From assembly GCA_022495005.1 (NCBI GenBank), contig JAGYXB010001018.1, forward strand, positions 558,001 to 622,000: a DNA stretch of 64,000 nt, read 5' to 3'. Positions 12,072-25,003 of the stretch are shown here, piece by piece. Position 1 is the first letter of the stretch, and the number at the start of each line of letters is the position of its first letter. The notes below the pieces were generated by a model, which had not been told where the DNA came from, ran no database searches, and worked only from the letters and a program-made list of their open reading frames with translations. The translations under genes and the position numbers were made by a program. Source of the stretch: Rhyacophila brunnea (lineage: Eukaryota > Arthropoda > Insecta > Trichoptera > Rhyacophilidae).

Positions 12072-13809
12072 TGAATTCGGAGAATTGGGCTCAAAAGGAA
12101 CAATATTAGGTATGGTTTTTTGAAATATTCGAAAACGAGTAAAAATATTAATCTTACGTGAACAACCTTTATCTCAATCATCTAGTATTTTTTTACATTT
12201 TTAGTTAATAAATACAGAGCATTTTATCATCGAGCGGTGATGGAATGACATTTGGCTTAGCGGACTATAAGAAACATGAATGTGGCATCCATATCTTTGC
12301 TCGTACTTTGCCTTTAAGGGATCCTCAATCCACGTAGAAACGTGGAGGTATCAGTATTATAATAAGAGGCGCATTTTACATGCGTACTTATATTTTACTA
12401 AGTAGTGTTTAGTTAACCAAGATTTTGAAAACTGCTTAGTAACATGAATAACACTCACCCCACTATCAGAATTTTTTTAGGGCACCGCAGAACGAACCTT
12501 TTTAGAACCACTAATATACGTTTATATTAATTTTAATTATTGGTTACGCTTTGAAAAAAGATTTTTTTTAGTTACGTACCAATCTAAATAGGTTGAGTAA
12601 ATTCTTACAATTAAGTAAACTAAATGCGTGAAAAAAGAAAAATCTTTTAATTAAAATACTATTTGACAGTCAAACCAAAACAATAAAATATCAATTTATT
12701 TTTTTCAATTCCAATTTAATAGTATTTAAAAGAATAATCTAGTAAGTCTTATCGTGATAAAAAATATAAGTATTTTTTATTATTAATTGACGTAGATACA
12801 TTAATACTTATTTATTTTAATTTGTTCATTATATCGAGTGTTTTTAACCTTTTTACAAGATGGACACTTGTAGGCCAGCTATTTTTGAAATAAAATAAAT
12901 CCCATAAAAAACATGAAATAGGAAAAGAATGGAAAATATTTGTGAAAACATACCAAATAAACATGTTACTCGAGTTTGTTGTAAATATTTTACACTTAAA
13001 TGATAACTATTGTTTATAAAATATACGTAAACAGTTTATTCAGAAGTAATGACGTTTAAAAGAACGGACGAGTTAACTCGTCCATGGCCTGACGCAACGT
13101 ACATGATTTGACGAGTTATCTCGGCTCTAAAATAAAATTGAATATGTGTGTAATAATATCATCATATTATAATATTAACTTAAATAAAAAATAAAAAATC
13201 CAAAATAAAAAAAAATAGGCAAATGTCAGTATGATAAAATTTAAATTTTGAGAGATCCTATCGCTGTCTATTAATACTTTCAATTAAAATGACAAAATAC
13301 GGTCGCTTATATTATAGGAATTTGATGACAATTTAGATGTATATTTCTAGGAAATTTCAAAGTATTCAATGAATATCTAAACCCAATTGATTTTGGTTCA
13401 TAATAATATGCAACTCGGTAAAAAAAATATTTTTAAATTCTTACAATTACGTACTATGTTTCTAAGGAATTCAAAATCTTGTGTATTATTATGATATATT
13501 TATCAAAAATATTAATTATATGACACATTATGTAATAGTTAATGTCATTAGTTTATCTTCAAAATTGGATTAACTATCTCTAAAAGACAGTTTCCTAATT
13601 TATCCTCCAACAGTAGATCAAAATGATAACTTAATGACGTCTGACATAGTAGTTATCACGATTATTGAGCTATTAAATTTAATACTGGGTAATATTCTTA
13701 AGAGGAAACAAGAGTTATACAAAAAATGCAAGGTTCTGAGACATAAGTTTTTTTTAACAAACATTGTAATATAATTAAAAAATTATATAAAAATATGAAT
13801 ATTAAATAA
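12072..13809. other. Gene-free AT-rich stretch
   Basis: No coding signal. It contains a palindromic GACGAGTTAACTCGTC word at about 13067-13082, with a partial second ACGAGTTATCTCGG at about 13111. Otherwise simple AT-rich sequence with no delimitable element. Confidence 0.4.
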
Positions 13810-14286
13810 TTACGCATTTTTGAAGATGATTTTTTCATGAATTGATGAGTCTGTTTCAAGTTGCTTTAAAGCCCAATTAGTAAAATTTCAACGCACCAAA
13901 TGGTCACTCCGTTAAAGTTCTTGTGTGACTGTATTTTGTATGCATTCAAGTGTAAATATTTTGTAAATCATTATGAAGAATATTCCATGTAGTGACATAA
14001 GAAATTCCAAGTTCTTGAGAACGATATGTAATTGATTGTTCTGGATTATCATTCACACTTTTATTTACAGCTTCAATATTTTCAGCAGTACGTTTACGTT
14101 TTTGACAAATTGGGTTAAGAATACCTATCATGAAGTCATTTTAGTCAAATTTTTAGTGAAATTACGAATAGTAAGATCAGTAGGTTGATTATTTTTACCA
14201 TAAATTTTACGTAATGCCGTAGATTCATTATTTTTTAAATATTTTTTTACAATTTGTATGCGCTGTATGACTAAGTACCGTTCCAT
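13810..14286 (-). pseudogene. Truncated Tc1/mariner-superfamily transposase (helix-turn-helix part)
   Basis: On the minus strand an ATG at 14286 opens MERYLVIQRIQIVKKYLKNN, then YGKNNQPTDLTIRNFTKNL, ending in a stop. A second frame continues at once with KRTAENIEAVNKSVNDNPEQ and RSQELGISYVTTWNILHNDL, and a third with FTNWALKQLETDSS and HEKIIF. In order these match the helix-turn-helix (DUF4817-type) region and linker of the insect transposases whose next motif would be the catalytic SDEAHF. The sequence breaks off at KIIFKNA-stop, so the whole DDE catalytic domain is missing. At least two frameshifts. Non-functional. Confidence 0.65.
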
Positions 14287-14667
14287 TATGATTTAAAAAC
14301 AATATTAAATACAAATATCAATGTTAGTGGGAACCAGAAAAAATGACTGATATGACATTTAAAAAGTCTATGGCACTAATGTGATAAGCCTTTACAACCT
14401 CCACTCTATATGCATATAATCGAGCAAGCCATTTCCATTTTCAGCATTTCTTACTCTGATGCTTAAATGGACGTCAGACGTCATTATACAGCAGTTTTTT
14501 AACGTGTTTAATTGCAATAATTGTAACAATAAAATTTAAAAAACACGACTTAAAAAGTTTATGTTTGCAATCTAAAAATGAGCATTTCAACGAATATCTG
14601 TCCCATCATTAAAATATTTTAAACAATATAGATGTTCAGCATCCACTTTACGTTACACAATTCTAAT

Positions 14668-14998
14668 GCCCGTTTCAGACGGGACACCGGTGTTGCGCTT
14701 GATATAATATAGGAAGCCTTTGTATTCTAATAAAGGGGCCTTTGTATTATATTTATAAACACCTCAGAGCTAATGAGTCAATGCATAATTTAGCGTTATA
14801 AATTAGAACATAAAACTGGCTGCGGTAATAAAAACAAGTGTATCGGCGGTTTGAGAATATAGCGGCCGACACAAAAGTGTACCGAACACGCGTTGACTCA
14901 TTAGCGTTCATAAACATAATACAAAGGATCCTTTATTCGAATACAAAGGCCTCCTACATTATATCGAGCGCGACACCGGTTTCCCGTCTGAAACGGCC
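14668..14998. mobile_element. MITE with about 110-bp inverted repeats
   Basis: The left end GCCCGTTTCAGACGGGACAC is mirrored at the right by CGTCTGAAACGGCC ending at 14998. The arms match imperfectly for about 110 bases each and include a duplicated CCTTTGTATTC/CCTTTGTATTAT motif inside each arm. The centre has no ORF. GGCC...CAGACGGG-type ends and possible TAA/TTA flanks would suit PIF/Harbinger, but the target duplication is ambiguous because the flanks themselves continue the symmetry. Confidence 0.7.
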
Positions 14999-15095
14999 TT
15001 AGATTTAAGAAACCATATTACTTATAATAATTAATATCATACGCAATGACAGTCAAATTAGTCGCTACGAAAGAATTTAGATATTAATTTGACTA

Positions 15096-16369
15096 CGAGG
15101 GTAGCCGTTTATATTTCGGGAACAACAAACAAAAACGATTTTTTTATAAATGAAAACAATTTTATTGTTTTTAATAATATCTTCCGAGATACTTTATACA
15201 CTTTTCCATGCGTTTGAACCAATCTGAAAAGCATTTTTGCCACTTTGCAGAAGGTAACTCCAAAACATGGTTTTTGAATGCATCAACCGCCTCTTCTGGT
15301 ATAGAAAATCGTTGACCACGCAATTTATCTTTGACTATCGGGAATAAAAAGAAATCATTTGGTACCAAATCGGGGCTGTACGGCGGATGACCCATAAATT
15401 TAATGTTTTGAGTGCTCAAATCGGCGCATGTTTGAGCCGATGTGTGAGAGCTCGCATTGTCTTGATGAAGGATGACTTGACGCCGACGGTTACTTTTCTT
15501 TATTTCACCAAAAATATCTGGCAAACAAATGTTTGTGTACCATTTAGAATTAACTGTTCTACAATTCTCTAAACGCACAGTTGCGACATGGCCCGTTTTT
15601 CCAAAAAAACAGGCGACCATTTGCTTCGAAGTGCTTCGAGCGCGAGCAACTTTTTTTGGAAGACCCATACGGTCGACTGCTGTTTACTTTTGGACTTTTA
15701 CGTATAGATTCAAGATTTTCTACCTGTAACAATTTCGTGAACGTTTTTTGAAGCACCTCAATCGTATTTTTTGAGCATTTCTTTGCACCAATTGACACGC
15801 GCCTTTTTTATGCGATTGTCAAATTATGCGGGATCCAACGCGAATATAGCTCCTTCACGTCTAAATATTCATGTAAGATCATATACATGCTAGTGTTACT
15901 AATGCCCACGGATGCTTATCCTCAGAGTATGTTACATGACGATCTTGCATTATCAGTTCACGCACAGCATCGATGTTTTCTGGAGAAACAACCGATTTGG
16001 ACGACCTTCACGCGGCTCATCTGTGAGCAAACGACGACCACGATAAAATTCATTAAACCAGCGATATACCGTAGTTTTTGATAGTGCTTTATTGCCATAT
16101 AAAAGACTAAGTTCAGCAATGCACTGTTCCTGTGATAATCCATGCCGAAAGTTGTGAAAAATAGTCACACGAAAATTTTCACGATTGAATTCCATTTTTT
16201 GGCCGAGATAAATTTTTCAAATGAATTAAAAAAAAAACAAAAAGCATCCGTTTGCTAAAACTTTTTCAGTACTTTTGCCGTTCAAATGTCAAACTTCAAA
16301 ATACAAAAGTCAAATTCCACCTAGCAACACCAGTGTTGCCAATTCCCGAAATATAAACGGCTACCTATG
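15096..16369 (-). mobile_element. Complete but inactivated mariner (DD34D)
   Basis: A 1274-bp element bounded by TA duplications (15094-15095 and 16370-16371) with terminal inverted repeats sharing GGTAGCCGTTTATATTTCGG. The transposase runs on the minus strand. The N-terminal helix-turn-helix part (16195 down to 15953) reads ENFRVTIFHNFRHGLSQEQC and YGNKALSKTTVYRWFNEFYR. The C-terminal part (15668-15171) contains ILHQDNASSHT and PPYSPDLVPNDFFLFP, whose aspartates are separated by 34 residues, the mariner D34D spacing. The reading frame is broken at least twice between 15950 and 15670 and has stops there. The first catalytic motif, normally TGDES, reads TGRKS, so the first aspartate is lost. 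It cannot mobilise itself. Confidence 0.92.
15171..16195 (-). pseudogene. mariner transposase, broken
   Basis: This is the coding part of the mariner above. Three pieces in different frames line up with one mariner transposase of roughly 340 residues. The HTH domain is at 16195-15953. The linker has ARVNWCKEMLKKYD at about 15815-15765, followed by a stop, then VTGRKS-stop and SKQQSTVWV. The catalytic C-terminal half is at 15668-15171, intact for 165 codons and ending YLGRYY-stop. The family acts as a DNA-binding dimer cutting at TA, but here the first catalytic Asp is replaced and the frame is open in pieces only. Confidence 0.9.
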
Positions 16370-16371
16370 TA

Positions 16372-17951
16372 ATATTGCAAGGTCTTCATATTATAATAGA
16401 ATAATAAAACATGGTAATAAAGATCTCGTTATTTAAACGCCATAATGTATTTTTGTAAAAAACATAACAAGATTTCTATAACACAATAATATTCCATATA
16501 AAATAATAATTATGAAAATAAATGCCATGTTTACATAAAAAATTACCAATTATGCTGCCAATTTATCGTTTAGCTGTCAGCGTATGTCAATCATATCAGA
16601 TGCTTATTAGGTGATTAGGTACTGATACCAAATATTATAATACTAAATCCCCTATCAAAAATCCTCCAATCGACAGAGTTAGGAATATAATGATAATATT
16701 ATTGTAACTGTAAATGAGTCAAGGCTAGACCAGGATGCACAGCGAAACAAACAAAAAGAAAGTTACCGTTATCTGTTTCTGGGCGGTGGAAAGATCGAGA
16801 GTAGGTACAAGCAGTCGGTAACCTACCTTTGAGCCTTGAACGTCGCCTTTAAATACGATTTGCAACCTTTTTGCGCCAAAGCGTACATTTACAAATGTTA
16901 TTAATAATTAATTGTTACTTGTCAAGCGAAATATACTTACAATGTCCCTGAATCAGTGTTTTTAATAAGTTAAAAGTATAAATCAACACCCTACGTAAAC
17001 CCATACCCATCAGTACATAATAATATTATTATGAATAAATGCTTCAGTTATGTAAAAAACATTCATTTCAATTGAGTAGATGCTATAAGCTAGTATTTAT
17101 AGAAATTTTATTTAGGTTTATACAAGAGGGTTGTCATTATTTACATAATACAGACCAATTAAATATTTTAAACATTTTTCATGAATATTTTTTACCTCTA
17201 TTACCCTTCTCCCCAATGACATTAAATTGTATTATGTTTAATTCATCGATACCCTACGTTACTAATTACTATGTACTATTGTTAAGAATATTTGATCGGT
17301 GTGATTTCGACTACTTAATATTATATAATCTGTCAAACCCAACTTATCCACTACATCTAACTGTGTTTCTACACACATATAAACCGTTATACATTAACTA
17401 AGCGTCACTAACATTACTTACTTGTTATTTCATATTGATACCGTTTTAAATGATTCAACTTGTTTAAATTTAACTAAGCTCTGCTCACTAAATTGTTTCA
17501 TTACGGATTGAACTCTCCTGAGTTTTTTCTCTTTTATTTACATGATGAATTAACATCACTGGAGATTAACATCCATCAAATTTTATTACTGGCATACAAC
17601 TTATACTGGACCACGTGAAGGATCGAGACACCCGTTGGTAAGGATTGCAGTTGCTGAAAACCTAACAGCGTATTCAAACTAATGCAAAATTGTTGATAAT
17701 TATTTTGTACTGCACGTAATTGATAATATTAATTTTGAAAAAAGCACACATTTTATCGCGTAAATACTAATATTGTTATTTTTCTGACACTTTCACATCG
17801 GTATATTCATATTATTGAAAGTTTTTTTTTTATTAAAGAACACATCGTTTTAAAGAATATAATTAGATAAGAAGAACTTTCTTTATACAACTTTTTTTTC
17901 TGTTGAATTATTATGCTCAATATGCTCAAACTTGTACTTGATATGAAGTAA
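16372..17951. other. Gene-free AT-rich stretch
   Basis: A 120-codon plus-strand ORF at 17039-17401 has the Phe/Leu/Tyr/Ile-rich composition expected of chance translation of AT-rich DNA and no recognisable motif. A less AT-rich patch at about 16725-16880 has no coding evidence. Nothing else could be supported. Confidence 0.4.
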
Positions 17952-18347
17952 ATAAAAAACAAACAAACAAACAAAATTTATATAGAATACTGAAATGTCA
18001 TTTTGACATTTCATATTGATTTCCATAGTAACGCACGTATATATTAATAATTTAGTTGCTAGGACCCCCTTAGCAACCAATAATAGTGTGTTACTTTTTA
18101 CGAAATTTTTCCAAAATAACTTTCCACACAAAATAGAATTAACTGAAAATGAATTCAATTCTGCTTAAAGATTGCTAAAAGTATTCAAAGAATGCATTTT
18201 CATCGTGTTATGATATATTCTATAAGTTTCAAATAGACAGCTAGTCGGCAAGTTAGTTAAAAATCGTTTGCAAGATTTGTATTGGACAAACAAGAAAAAA
18301 AATTTACTGGGCAAACAAGAATACGAGCTAACAAACGTGGTAAAATA
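17952..18347. repeat. Interspersed repeat of about 360 bp (copy A)
   Basis: Strong end-to-end similarity to 62746-63105 in the same orientation, starting at a CAAACAAACAAA run. It contains the small hairpin GTTGCTAGGACC...TTAGCAAC and the shared words TTTCCATAGTAACG and TATATTAATAATTTAGTTGC. The 91-codon minus-strand ORF across it is not conserved in the other copy, so I do not call a gene. Superfamily unknown. Confidence 0.7.
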
Positions 18348-19689
18348 CAACGTATGATGCCGTATTTTTAAAAATCAACATTTATATGTAACTCCATAGT
18401 GTTCCAAAGTTTTTTACCAATCTATCAAAAAATCGTTTCAATATCGCTTACTACATTTCAATATTAAATTTGTATTTTTAAACTACTATTCCAAAAGATA
18501 TTTTCAAAACCCAATACACAGCATGAGTTTTTTGCATCTGGAAAACCTAGAAAAAAATGGATATACTATCTCCTTATATACATTTACACTTATTTAAATG
18601 ATACTGCAGTGTAAATACAATGTTATACTTATTTTACTAAATAAATTTTTGAAAATAGCAAATTTATTGTTAGCTGATCTGAAATTAAAATAACATTGTC
18701 TATTATAATGATGTATCAAAAATCATTGTTGTTAAATAATATGAATACGTGTATTAATTAAAGCGCTAAGTACCAAAAACATAAAAACTGACATTTTTAT
18801 AGAAAAATGTTCTACATACCAACGCCAATAACTTCAACTATAGTCTAAGTGCCTCAAGCAAGTCAAAAAAATACAGCAAATTAATTAAACCTGTCGACGT
18901 TGTAAGTCCGTTAGCGTGTTTTATTTATAATAGTGTAAGTAGCACTGCAGTGGTCAACGGCATTCAATATAAAATAGCTGACGATGGTGTGTTGACACTT
19001 GCGAGTTCTTAATACCTAAAATTATAGAAGCTGCCGTGATTGATTCACACTGTAAAACTACATTTTTCAAAAGGTCTGCTTCATGAAATTTTACTGCAAT
19101 GACTCGGTATTTTGTAACTACAGGCAATACTACTTTTTGGTACTTAGAGCCTTATTTAGTACACGTATTCATATTACCTTTACCAAATATATTATAATAT
19201 ATTTAAAACATCATCAATCTACATAATTATAATTTGGTCTACATATATGTACTCTTTAAATATGTTTTTAATCGAGTATTAAACCTAATTACTAATATAG
19301 TATTAAAAGTGATATTATATTATGTAGATCATATTTTTAATTTAATTGTTATGTGAACCTCTACATAGCTCTCATACTATTTGTGTGCGTACAACTGACA
19401 GAAAAGCCTGCGGAAATAACCGTTTATGTCAATCTGTAATAATATATACTATTATATCAGTACATCAATAGTTACCACTGTATATTATTTATTCGATATG
19501 AAATTTGCTATAACAAAAGATTTTAAAAATTCTTTCATGTAAAGCCTTTTATGATTTTTCTATATTAATCACTGAAACAAGTTTCAGTTTGACGTAAGTG
19601 TCATTTTTGTATGGGAGAAGAAATAACATGGTGGATAGTATTGAAAGTTTGTATGAAATATTGAGGTCTCTTTCTTAATAGTGCAATTA
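18348..19689. other. Gene-free AT-rich stretch
   Basis: No ORF with protein-like composition and no delimitable repeat. Confidence 0.35.
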
Positions 19690-19735
19690 CCCCCTGGTTG
19701 AAAACCCCCGGACAATAATCCCCCGTACACAAACA
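19690..19735. repeat. Short C-rich near-repeat
   Basis: Three spaced C runs in AT-rich DNA (ACCCCCTGG, AACCCCCGGACA, ATCCCCCGTACA) form a degenerate tandem motif just upstream of the SINE at 19738. The function is unknown and the tract is very short. Confidence 0.35.
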
Positions 19736-19737
19736 TT

Positions 19738-19917
19738 GGCGGCTCTCGTGGTGCAGTGCGTAAAGCGCTGGCCTTCCATCCATGAGCTCCGAATTCAATC
19801 CCGGTGAGGACAAAGAATAATTATTTACATAATCTAATATGTAAATTCCTCAAGCTTCAGAGTTTTGCCACTGTAATTGGGCTACACCCCCTATTGTGGT
19901 GATTAATAAAAAAAAAA
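19738..19917 (+). mobile_element. tRNA-derived SINE, second family
   Basis: A tRNA-like head with A-box-like GTGGTGCAGTGCG (19748-19760) and B-box-like GAATTCAATCCC (19791-19802) is followed by a short body with GGGCTACACCCCC and a terminal GATTAATAAAAAAAAAA tail. It is different in sequence from the Leu-like SINE. The 61.4-kb fragment (GTGCGTAAGATGCTGGCC) looks like a decayed relative of the head. Confidence 0.65.
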
Positions 19918-21305
19918 CAAATAAAATAAACCTCTTTCTATAAAAAATCTTTCACACAACATACATTGGATAATCAATAAATATTTATTTGATTATGATT
20001 TTAAAATATAGGTATAAATTTAAAAAAAACCCTCAAAAACATACATATCTGAAAAAATATCGGATTCAATCTCACATCTTTCACTTTCCACGTGATTTCT
20101 CTAATCTTTTAAGCTATAGATCTTTAACTAATGCACTTGTAAGTTTATATTTTTGCCAAACAAAAATAACTAGCGTTGCGATTACTACCATGGTGTTTTA
20201 TCTGAATAGGTATATTTATCCGGCTTTTAAAATAATGTGTTTTCAATAATAAGAATCTTATTTTCATTAATCTTGTATATATTTGGTATAGAAAAAATAA
20301 TAAATCGATTGTGTATGTAATTGCAAAATGTTGAATTTACAGGAGAGCAATTTTAAGCTTTGAGTTGCCCATATACATCATTTTTTTATTTAACATTGAG
20401 AAAACATAAAAATATATAATTGAAGAAGAATGCGACCATAATTAGCTGATAGTCAATTATTCCACTAATTAGGAAAATAATGTCACTTATCAGTGATCAA
20501 ACTATGATAAGGTCTTTGGTCATATTATGATCAAACTAGCCGATGTTTGTTCAAATGAAATATAGATATCGGGTTATTACCAAACGGAAGATAAAACTAT
20601 GGTGACTCAATTTTTACTCTTAACATAAAATGACCAAAAAATCAGTTATCAGGTTATGCCCAAACAAGACCGAAATATTATTTTACTTGCGTTACTTAAT
20701 ATAAATATCTCATACATCTCCCATCTTATAAATTTGTTATATATTATTTAAGTTTAACTTTGTGTTATAAATATAATATATCTTAACCCTTGTGTAACAG
20801 AGTACAATATCATAAACCCACTTAATATAAACTTTTCGAGGATCAGTGGACCACTTCCGTACCCTTTTCATGTTCCGGTCATTTCTCTGTATATTATAAT
20901 AATTGTATCAAAATATTATTTCATTTCAAAACATTTTAGTTGTACGTTTATAACAGCTTGAACCATTTTATGCAAAAGTATACGTTGATTTAAATTAATT
21001 CTTTGACGAAATATCTTTAAGAAGGTTAAAATACATATGTAAAAAAATGTTAGAAGGAAAATTCATGTGTTCAAGAAAATATAGTTCATTTATGTTAAGG
21101 CCAGTAGGGTAGGAAAAAGTGTTTATCAATCACGTAGAATATTGATGAAACGTATAGAAACGTAAAAGTCGGAGAAGCTCTTAATTGAGAATGTAAGATA
21201 CTAGAACTAGACGAATAAATTTCCCGATAATAATATTAGGTTACAAACATAATTTTAAAATACTTAAGAAACGTATCCATTAGAAAAAAATCTAGAAAAA
21301 AAAAA

Positions 21306-21383
21306 TTGGTGCCAAATAGGTCTCGAACATGCATCCACCAGATTTTGGCCAACGTATTTTACCAATTTAGCCACCTAAACAGT
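21306..21383 (-). repeat. tRNA-like SINE head (third type); same at 40945-41022
   Basis: The minus strand reads GGTGGCTAAATTGGTAAAAT (A-box-like) and, about 30 bases on, ATGTTCGAGACC (B-box-like), flanked by partially complementary ends (TTTAGGTGG near the start, TTGGCACCA at the end). The acceptor-like ends and boxes suggest a SINE head or tRNA pseudogene. No body or tail could be delimited. Confidence 0.45.
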
Positions 21384-21789
21384 ACCTAATTACGTTATAA
21401 TATTATGCTGCCCCCACAAACAAAATGGCAGCTTTTTGCCAAAGTCACATTTTGAGATAATGAGACATTAACGATTTTTCAACTTTTCTTAATAAATTTT
21501 TAAATAATGTGGATGAATCATTTGATATATGGTATAAGCAAAAACTAGTATGTTTTCAATCGATGCTGTATTTTTGCTTATGAAACTCGTTATAATATTG
21601 TCTTTTTGTTTAAAATACCTACCGTTTTTGTCAAAAAAATGGAAAAACGATGTAACGATTATTATACTGAAATAAATTTTATACCGCTTTTGACTCAGTA
21701 GAGCATTATCTGTACACTAACTCAATTTGTGATTTTGTCGAAAAGCTGCCTTTTTCCTTATGAGAAAGAAGACAGTTGTTAGGTGTTTA

Positions 21790-21950
21790 CGAGAAATGGA
21801 TGTTAACCACTTGCTCAACCTATTAGGTTAATAAACTAGATGCAAACACACATTAAAAAATGACATGTGAATTCACCAGACCCGGGATTTAAACGATATT
21901 TTGGGCCTAACATTTATAACCGCTCGATCATCGTGGCCATAGTTTCTCAA
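21790..21950 (-). mobile_element. Decayed Leu-type SINE; same at 41429-41589
   Basis: Minus strand: GGCCACGATGATCGAGCGG replaces the A box region, then a damaged B box, CCCGGGTCTGGTGAATTC, and the body word AGGTTGAGCAAGTGGTTAAC. It matches the head and first half of the SINE at 6154 and 35546, but the ATGATCCTATTAGGATC tail is gone. An old 3'-truncated copy. Confidence 0.7.
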
Positions 21951-22699
21951 ATAATATTTTGATTACATTATATGATGACACATACAGTGATGAACGTTGC
22001 ATAAGACGACGTCGCATTTTGTGGTTTAAGAATCTTCCTGATCGGTACGAATATAGCTCCACCAAACTGTCTCAGGTCGCAGATAATAGAGAAAATATTG
22101 ACCTGATGGTGGCAGATTTTCGTTAGAAAATGTTACGGTAAGAAAAAAATGACAATGAAATAAAAAAAATGAAAAGACATTGTGATGGAATAAATCTTGA
22201 TAGAATTGTCTCCATATCAATTTGTATGTCATTAGTGTTGTCATCGTCCATGATGACCCTTTACTTAATCAAACTAATTAAAACTGCTTTTTTCAATACC
22301 TACCTTCTGATGCTGTTTGAATCTATATACCTAGTTCATGATTTTTCTGTATTATCTTAATAGGCGTCCTATTATCTGCTACTCTTTCAAGAATTCTCTG
22401 TCTCATAACAACATTGTTTCTTACATAATGTATTAATAGATCACTGTTTGATTAAATATTTCGATTACTTGTTACTTTAATAATTCTTGTATTATACATT
22501 TGCCTAATTTTATTTTAGAAGTTTTAAATATAATATGACGCCATGCCATCAAGATAGATTAATGCATAGTTATTATTTTTGTGATTTCTTTTCTGTAGCT
22601 AAATATCTTACATATTGTGCATGATTTTAAAAAGGTTTAGTTATAAAAAACTCACAATATGTTTCTATTAATAAAAATACGTGTATTTTCAATCTTATA

Positions 22700-22745
22700 A
22701 TATACAAAAAAATACTATTGTAGTACATAGTATTTTTTTGTATAT
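22700..22745. repeat. Perfect 19-bp inverted repeat; same at 42339-42384
   Basis: ATATACAAAAAAATACTAT (22700-22718) is followed by an 8-base loop and its exact complement (22727-22745). In this eukaryotic setting it is not a rho-independent terminator. It is probably the relic of a small foldback element or an AT-rich cruciform. Confidence 0.6.
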
Positions 22746-23249
22746 GACGAAGGTTTAAATTATGAGTAAAATCCGTAGTTTAAAAATTCCTTTCAAAAGA
22801 TTTTAAAACGGCATTTACAAGCGGTAAATTATAAAACTGAAAAAAATAGAAAAAAACTTTCATTCACATACTCGATGAATACAATTTTTAAATGAATATT
22901 CGGCATTTTTCTCAGCAGTGGCGTACGCACTTTAAATCATTCCACAGAGTGCATACGTATTTTTCATCCATTGTTTTGAAAATGGATGGAAAAAATTCAA
23001 CCGAGCGAGGAAAAGCAGCACACAATAGTTTCATATCAATTAAACAGAGCTGCCAGAAGTCAAGGTAGCACTCGTAAGTTGGCATCAATAGGCAATACAG
23101 AACCGAGTTGACGTTTACAAGCCCCTGGGTTTGGAAAACTGGGTGAACGGATCTATACCATATTAAATAATATATTGTTATGCTATGTTAACTATCATAA
23201 ATAATTATTAGGTCATAAAAAACTACCAATAATCAATACTAATCTTTAT

Positions 23250-23660
23250 TCAATTGTGTAGTTCTCCTCTGTCGTTAGGTAAATAAATAGTAATGCTGAA
23301 GGGTGAACGTAGGTTGTGATGATCTGATACAAATAGTGCACTAGAAAACTCATAAATAATAATGGTAACTGAAATACCCAACGAGTAAGGTGAAGCAGGC
23401 AACCGATCCCGAGTAAGGAAGAATACGGAATAAATTTAAACACGTGTCAAAAATACATAATACGTCGAATACTGACAACTACTCTTGGTCTATATATTGA
23501 CACTCATTTAATATTGGTGTATTACACACACCATTGCACATCTATAATGCGTGGTTCATTTTCGTAGGATACTCACACATTCAGAATCCTGCATCAAATT
23601 CAATGTATTGGTATTCTATTTATTATTTATTCTGTGTAGTACACACTAAATTTTGTTGCA
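23250..23660. repeat. Interspersed repeat of about 350 bp; same at 42889-43299
   Basis: Aligns in the same orientation with 36555-36900. Shared words are GGAAGAATA(C/T)GG(A/G)ATAAA, CATT(T/C)AATATTGGT, CACACACCATTGCAC/CACACACTATTGCAC and GTGTGGTT/GCGTGGTT, ending TTCTATTTATTATT. No coding capacity. Type unknown. Confidence 0.6.
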
Positions 23661-23927
23661 CACTGCACCTGGTGATTTAACCGATTTATTTAGGTGAGAT
23701 TCCGCGAGTTTATCCACCACAGTGACAATATCCCAAAACCATATTTTTGCCTTCCCTCCATGGAAGCATCGTAATATCATCAGGCCGTTTATCATTTTAT
23801 CGACAGGCATCAAGATACTTCTGCTTTGACGGAACTCCCAATGAGACCAAAAATATCGTCAGATCCCATCATTGATGGCAGAATTTGGTCTATATTTTCT
23901 GGCACACTTCTAGTAGCTCAATCCATG

Positions 23928-24190
23928 TCGATCCATATGATCAACATATTGATATTTATTTTTGTTTTTGTTTACTAGTTAGAAAAAATAAATAATAAAA
24001 TAATAGCAATGTAATCCAATATTAGTAATAAAATGCCCATAAGTGTTATGACAAACCCATATGATCAACATATTGACATTTATTTTTGATTATTATTGCG
24101 TCATAAATAATAAATTAGAAAATATTAGCATTTTATAAAGTTTAATCTAATATAAAGTGATAAAATGCATATAATTTTATTGTTATGACC
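23928..24190. repeat. Two diverged tandem units of about 130 bp; same at 43567-43829
   Basis: Unit 1 starts CCATATGATCAACATATTGA at about 23931 and ends ATAAGTGTTATGAC. Unit 2 starts with the same words at about 24058 and ends TTATTGTTATGACC. The internal AATAAAATGC is also shared. A local tandem duplication, not a gene. Confidence 0.7.
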
Positions 24191-25003
24191 AATAACGATG
24201 TACGTGTTTGAATTCTGTGTATAAATTGTGTTATGCTTTTATCGTATAATAACTGCTTCTAACAATTGAATCTTATTTTTTAATGTACGTATCTTTTCTT
24301 CTTCAGTCCTTGGTTAATCGATTGTTTTATTTACACGCAAATATATTTTTATATGTTTAAAAATTCAACAACATACATTTTGACTTTAATTTTATTCAGC
24401 AGAATATAGTCACATTGAGCAAAATGTCTGTAATAGCACTTACATATTATGGGCAAAACTTAAAACCAAAATTTTGTAAGTAGAAAATAAAATAACTACC
24501 GCATCCAACTGCTGTTGTATCATTTAGAAACTCTTTAAGCCCATAATACATTTAAATATTTAGAGTACAAATCCTAGTGTAAAATCATTTTGGGACAGTC
24601 AGTATACACCCGTCACTAATGTACGTGAATGCTCACACAGACTTCTGGAAAATTATGGGCGCAAACCGCAGATATTAGGGATGTCTCTTAATGTATCACG
24701 TTTTCATTTTTTTTTTCAAATAAAAAAAATTTTACCATAGTAGCATAAAATCTCTTTGAATGAACGAAATATTCATCAAAATTTATCACGAAATATCAGG
24801 AACGCAATATAAATAAATGACTATTAAATACATAACTGACTTAAATAATATAAATTTCAAATGATTATAGAACATTCAAAACAAATAAATAATTATGAAC
24901 GCAACGGCAGAAATTTATTATATTACAATTAAAATGTGAGAAAAAAAAGATTTCGTTGTCCTAATACACAGTGAAAATAAAAATTTACAGCGTAGAATAA
25001 AAG

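Noticed and set aside
13065..13125. GACGAGTTAACTCGTC palindrome as a regulatory operator or transposon end
   Set aside because: Only one full and one partial copy, with no delimitable element or gene beside it.
17039..17401. 120-codon plus-strand ORF, longest outside recognised elements
   Set aside because: Phe/Leu/Tyr/Ile-rich, no motif, no composition shift in the DNA; fits a chance ORF in AT-rich sequence.
22700..22745. Bacterial-type terminator hairpin
   Set aside because: Eukaryotic context and no upstream gene; AT-rich inverted repeat only.
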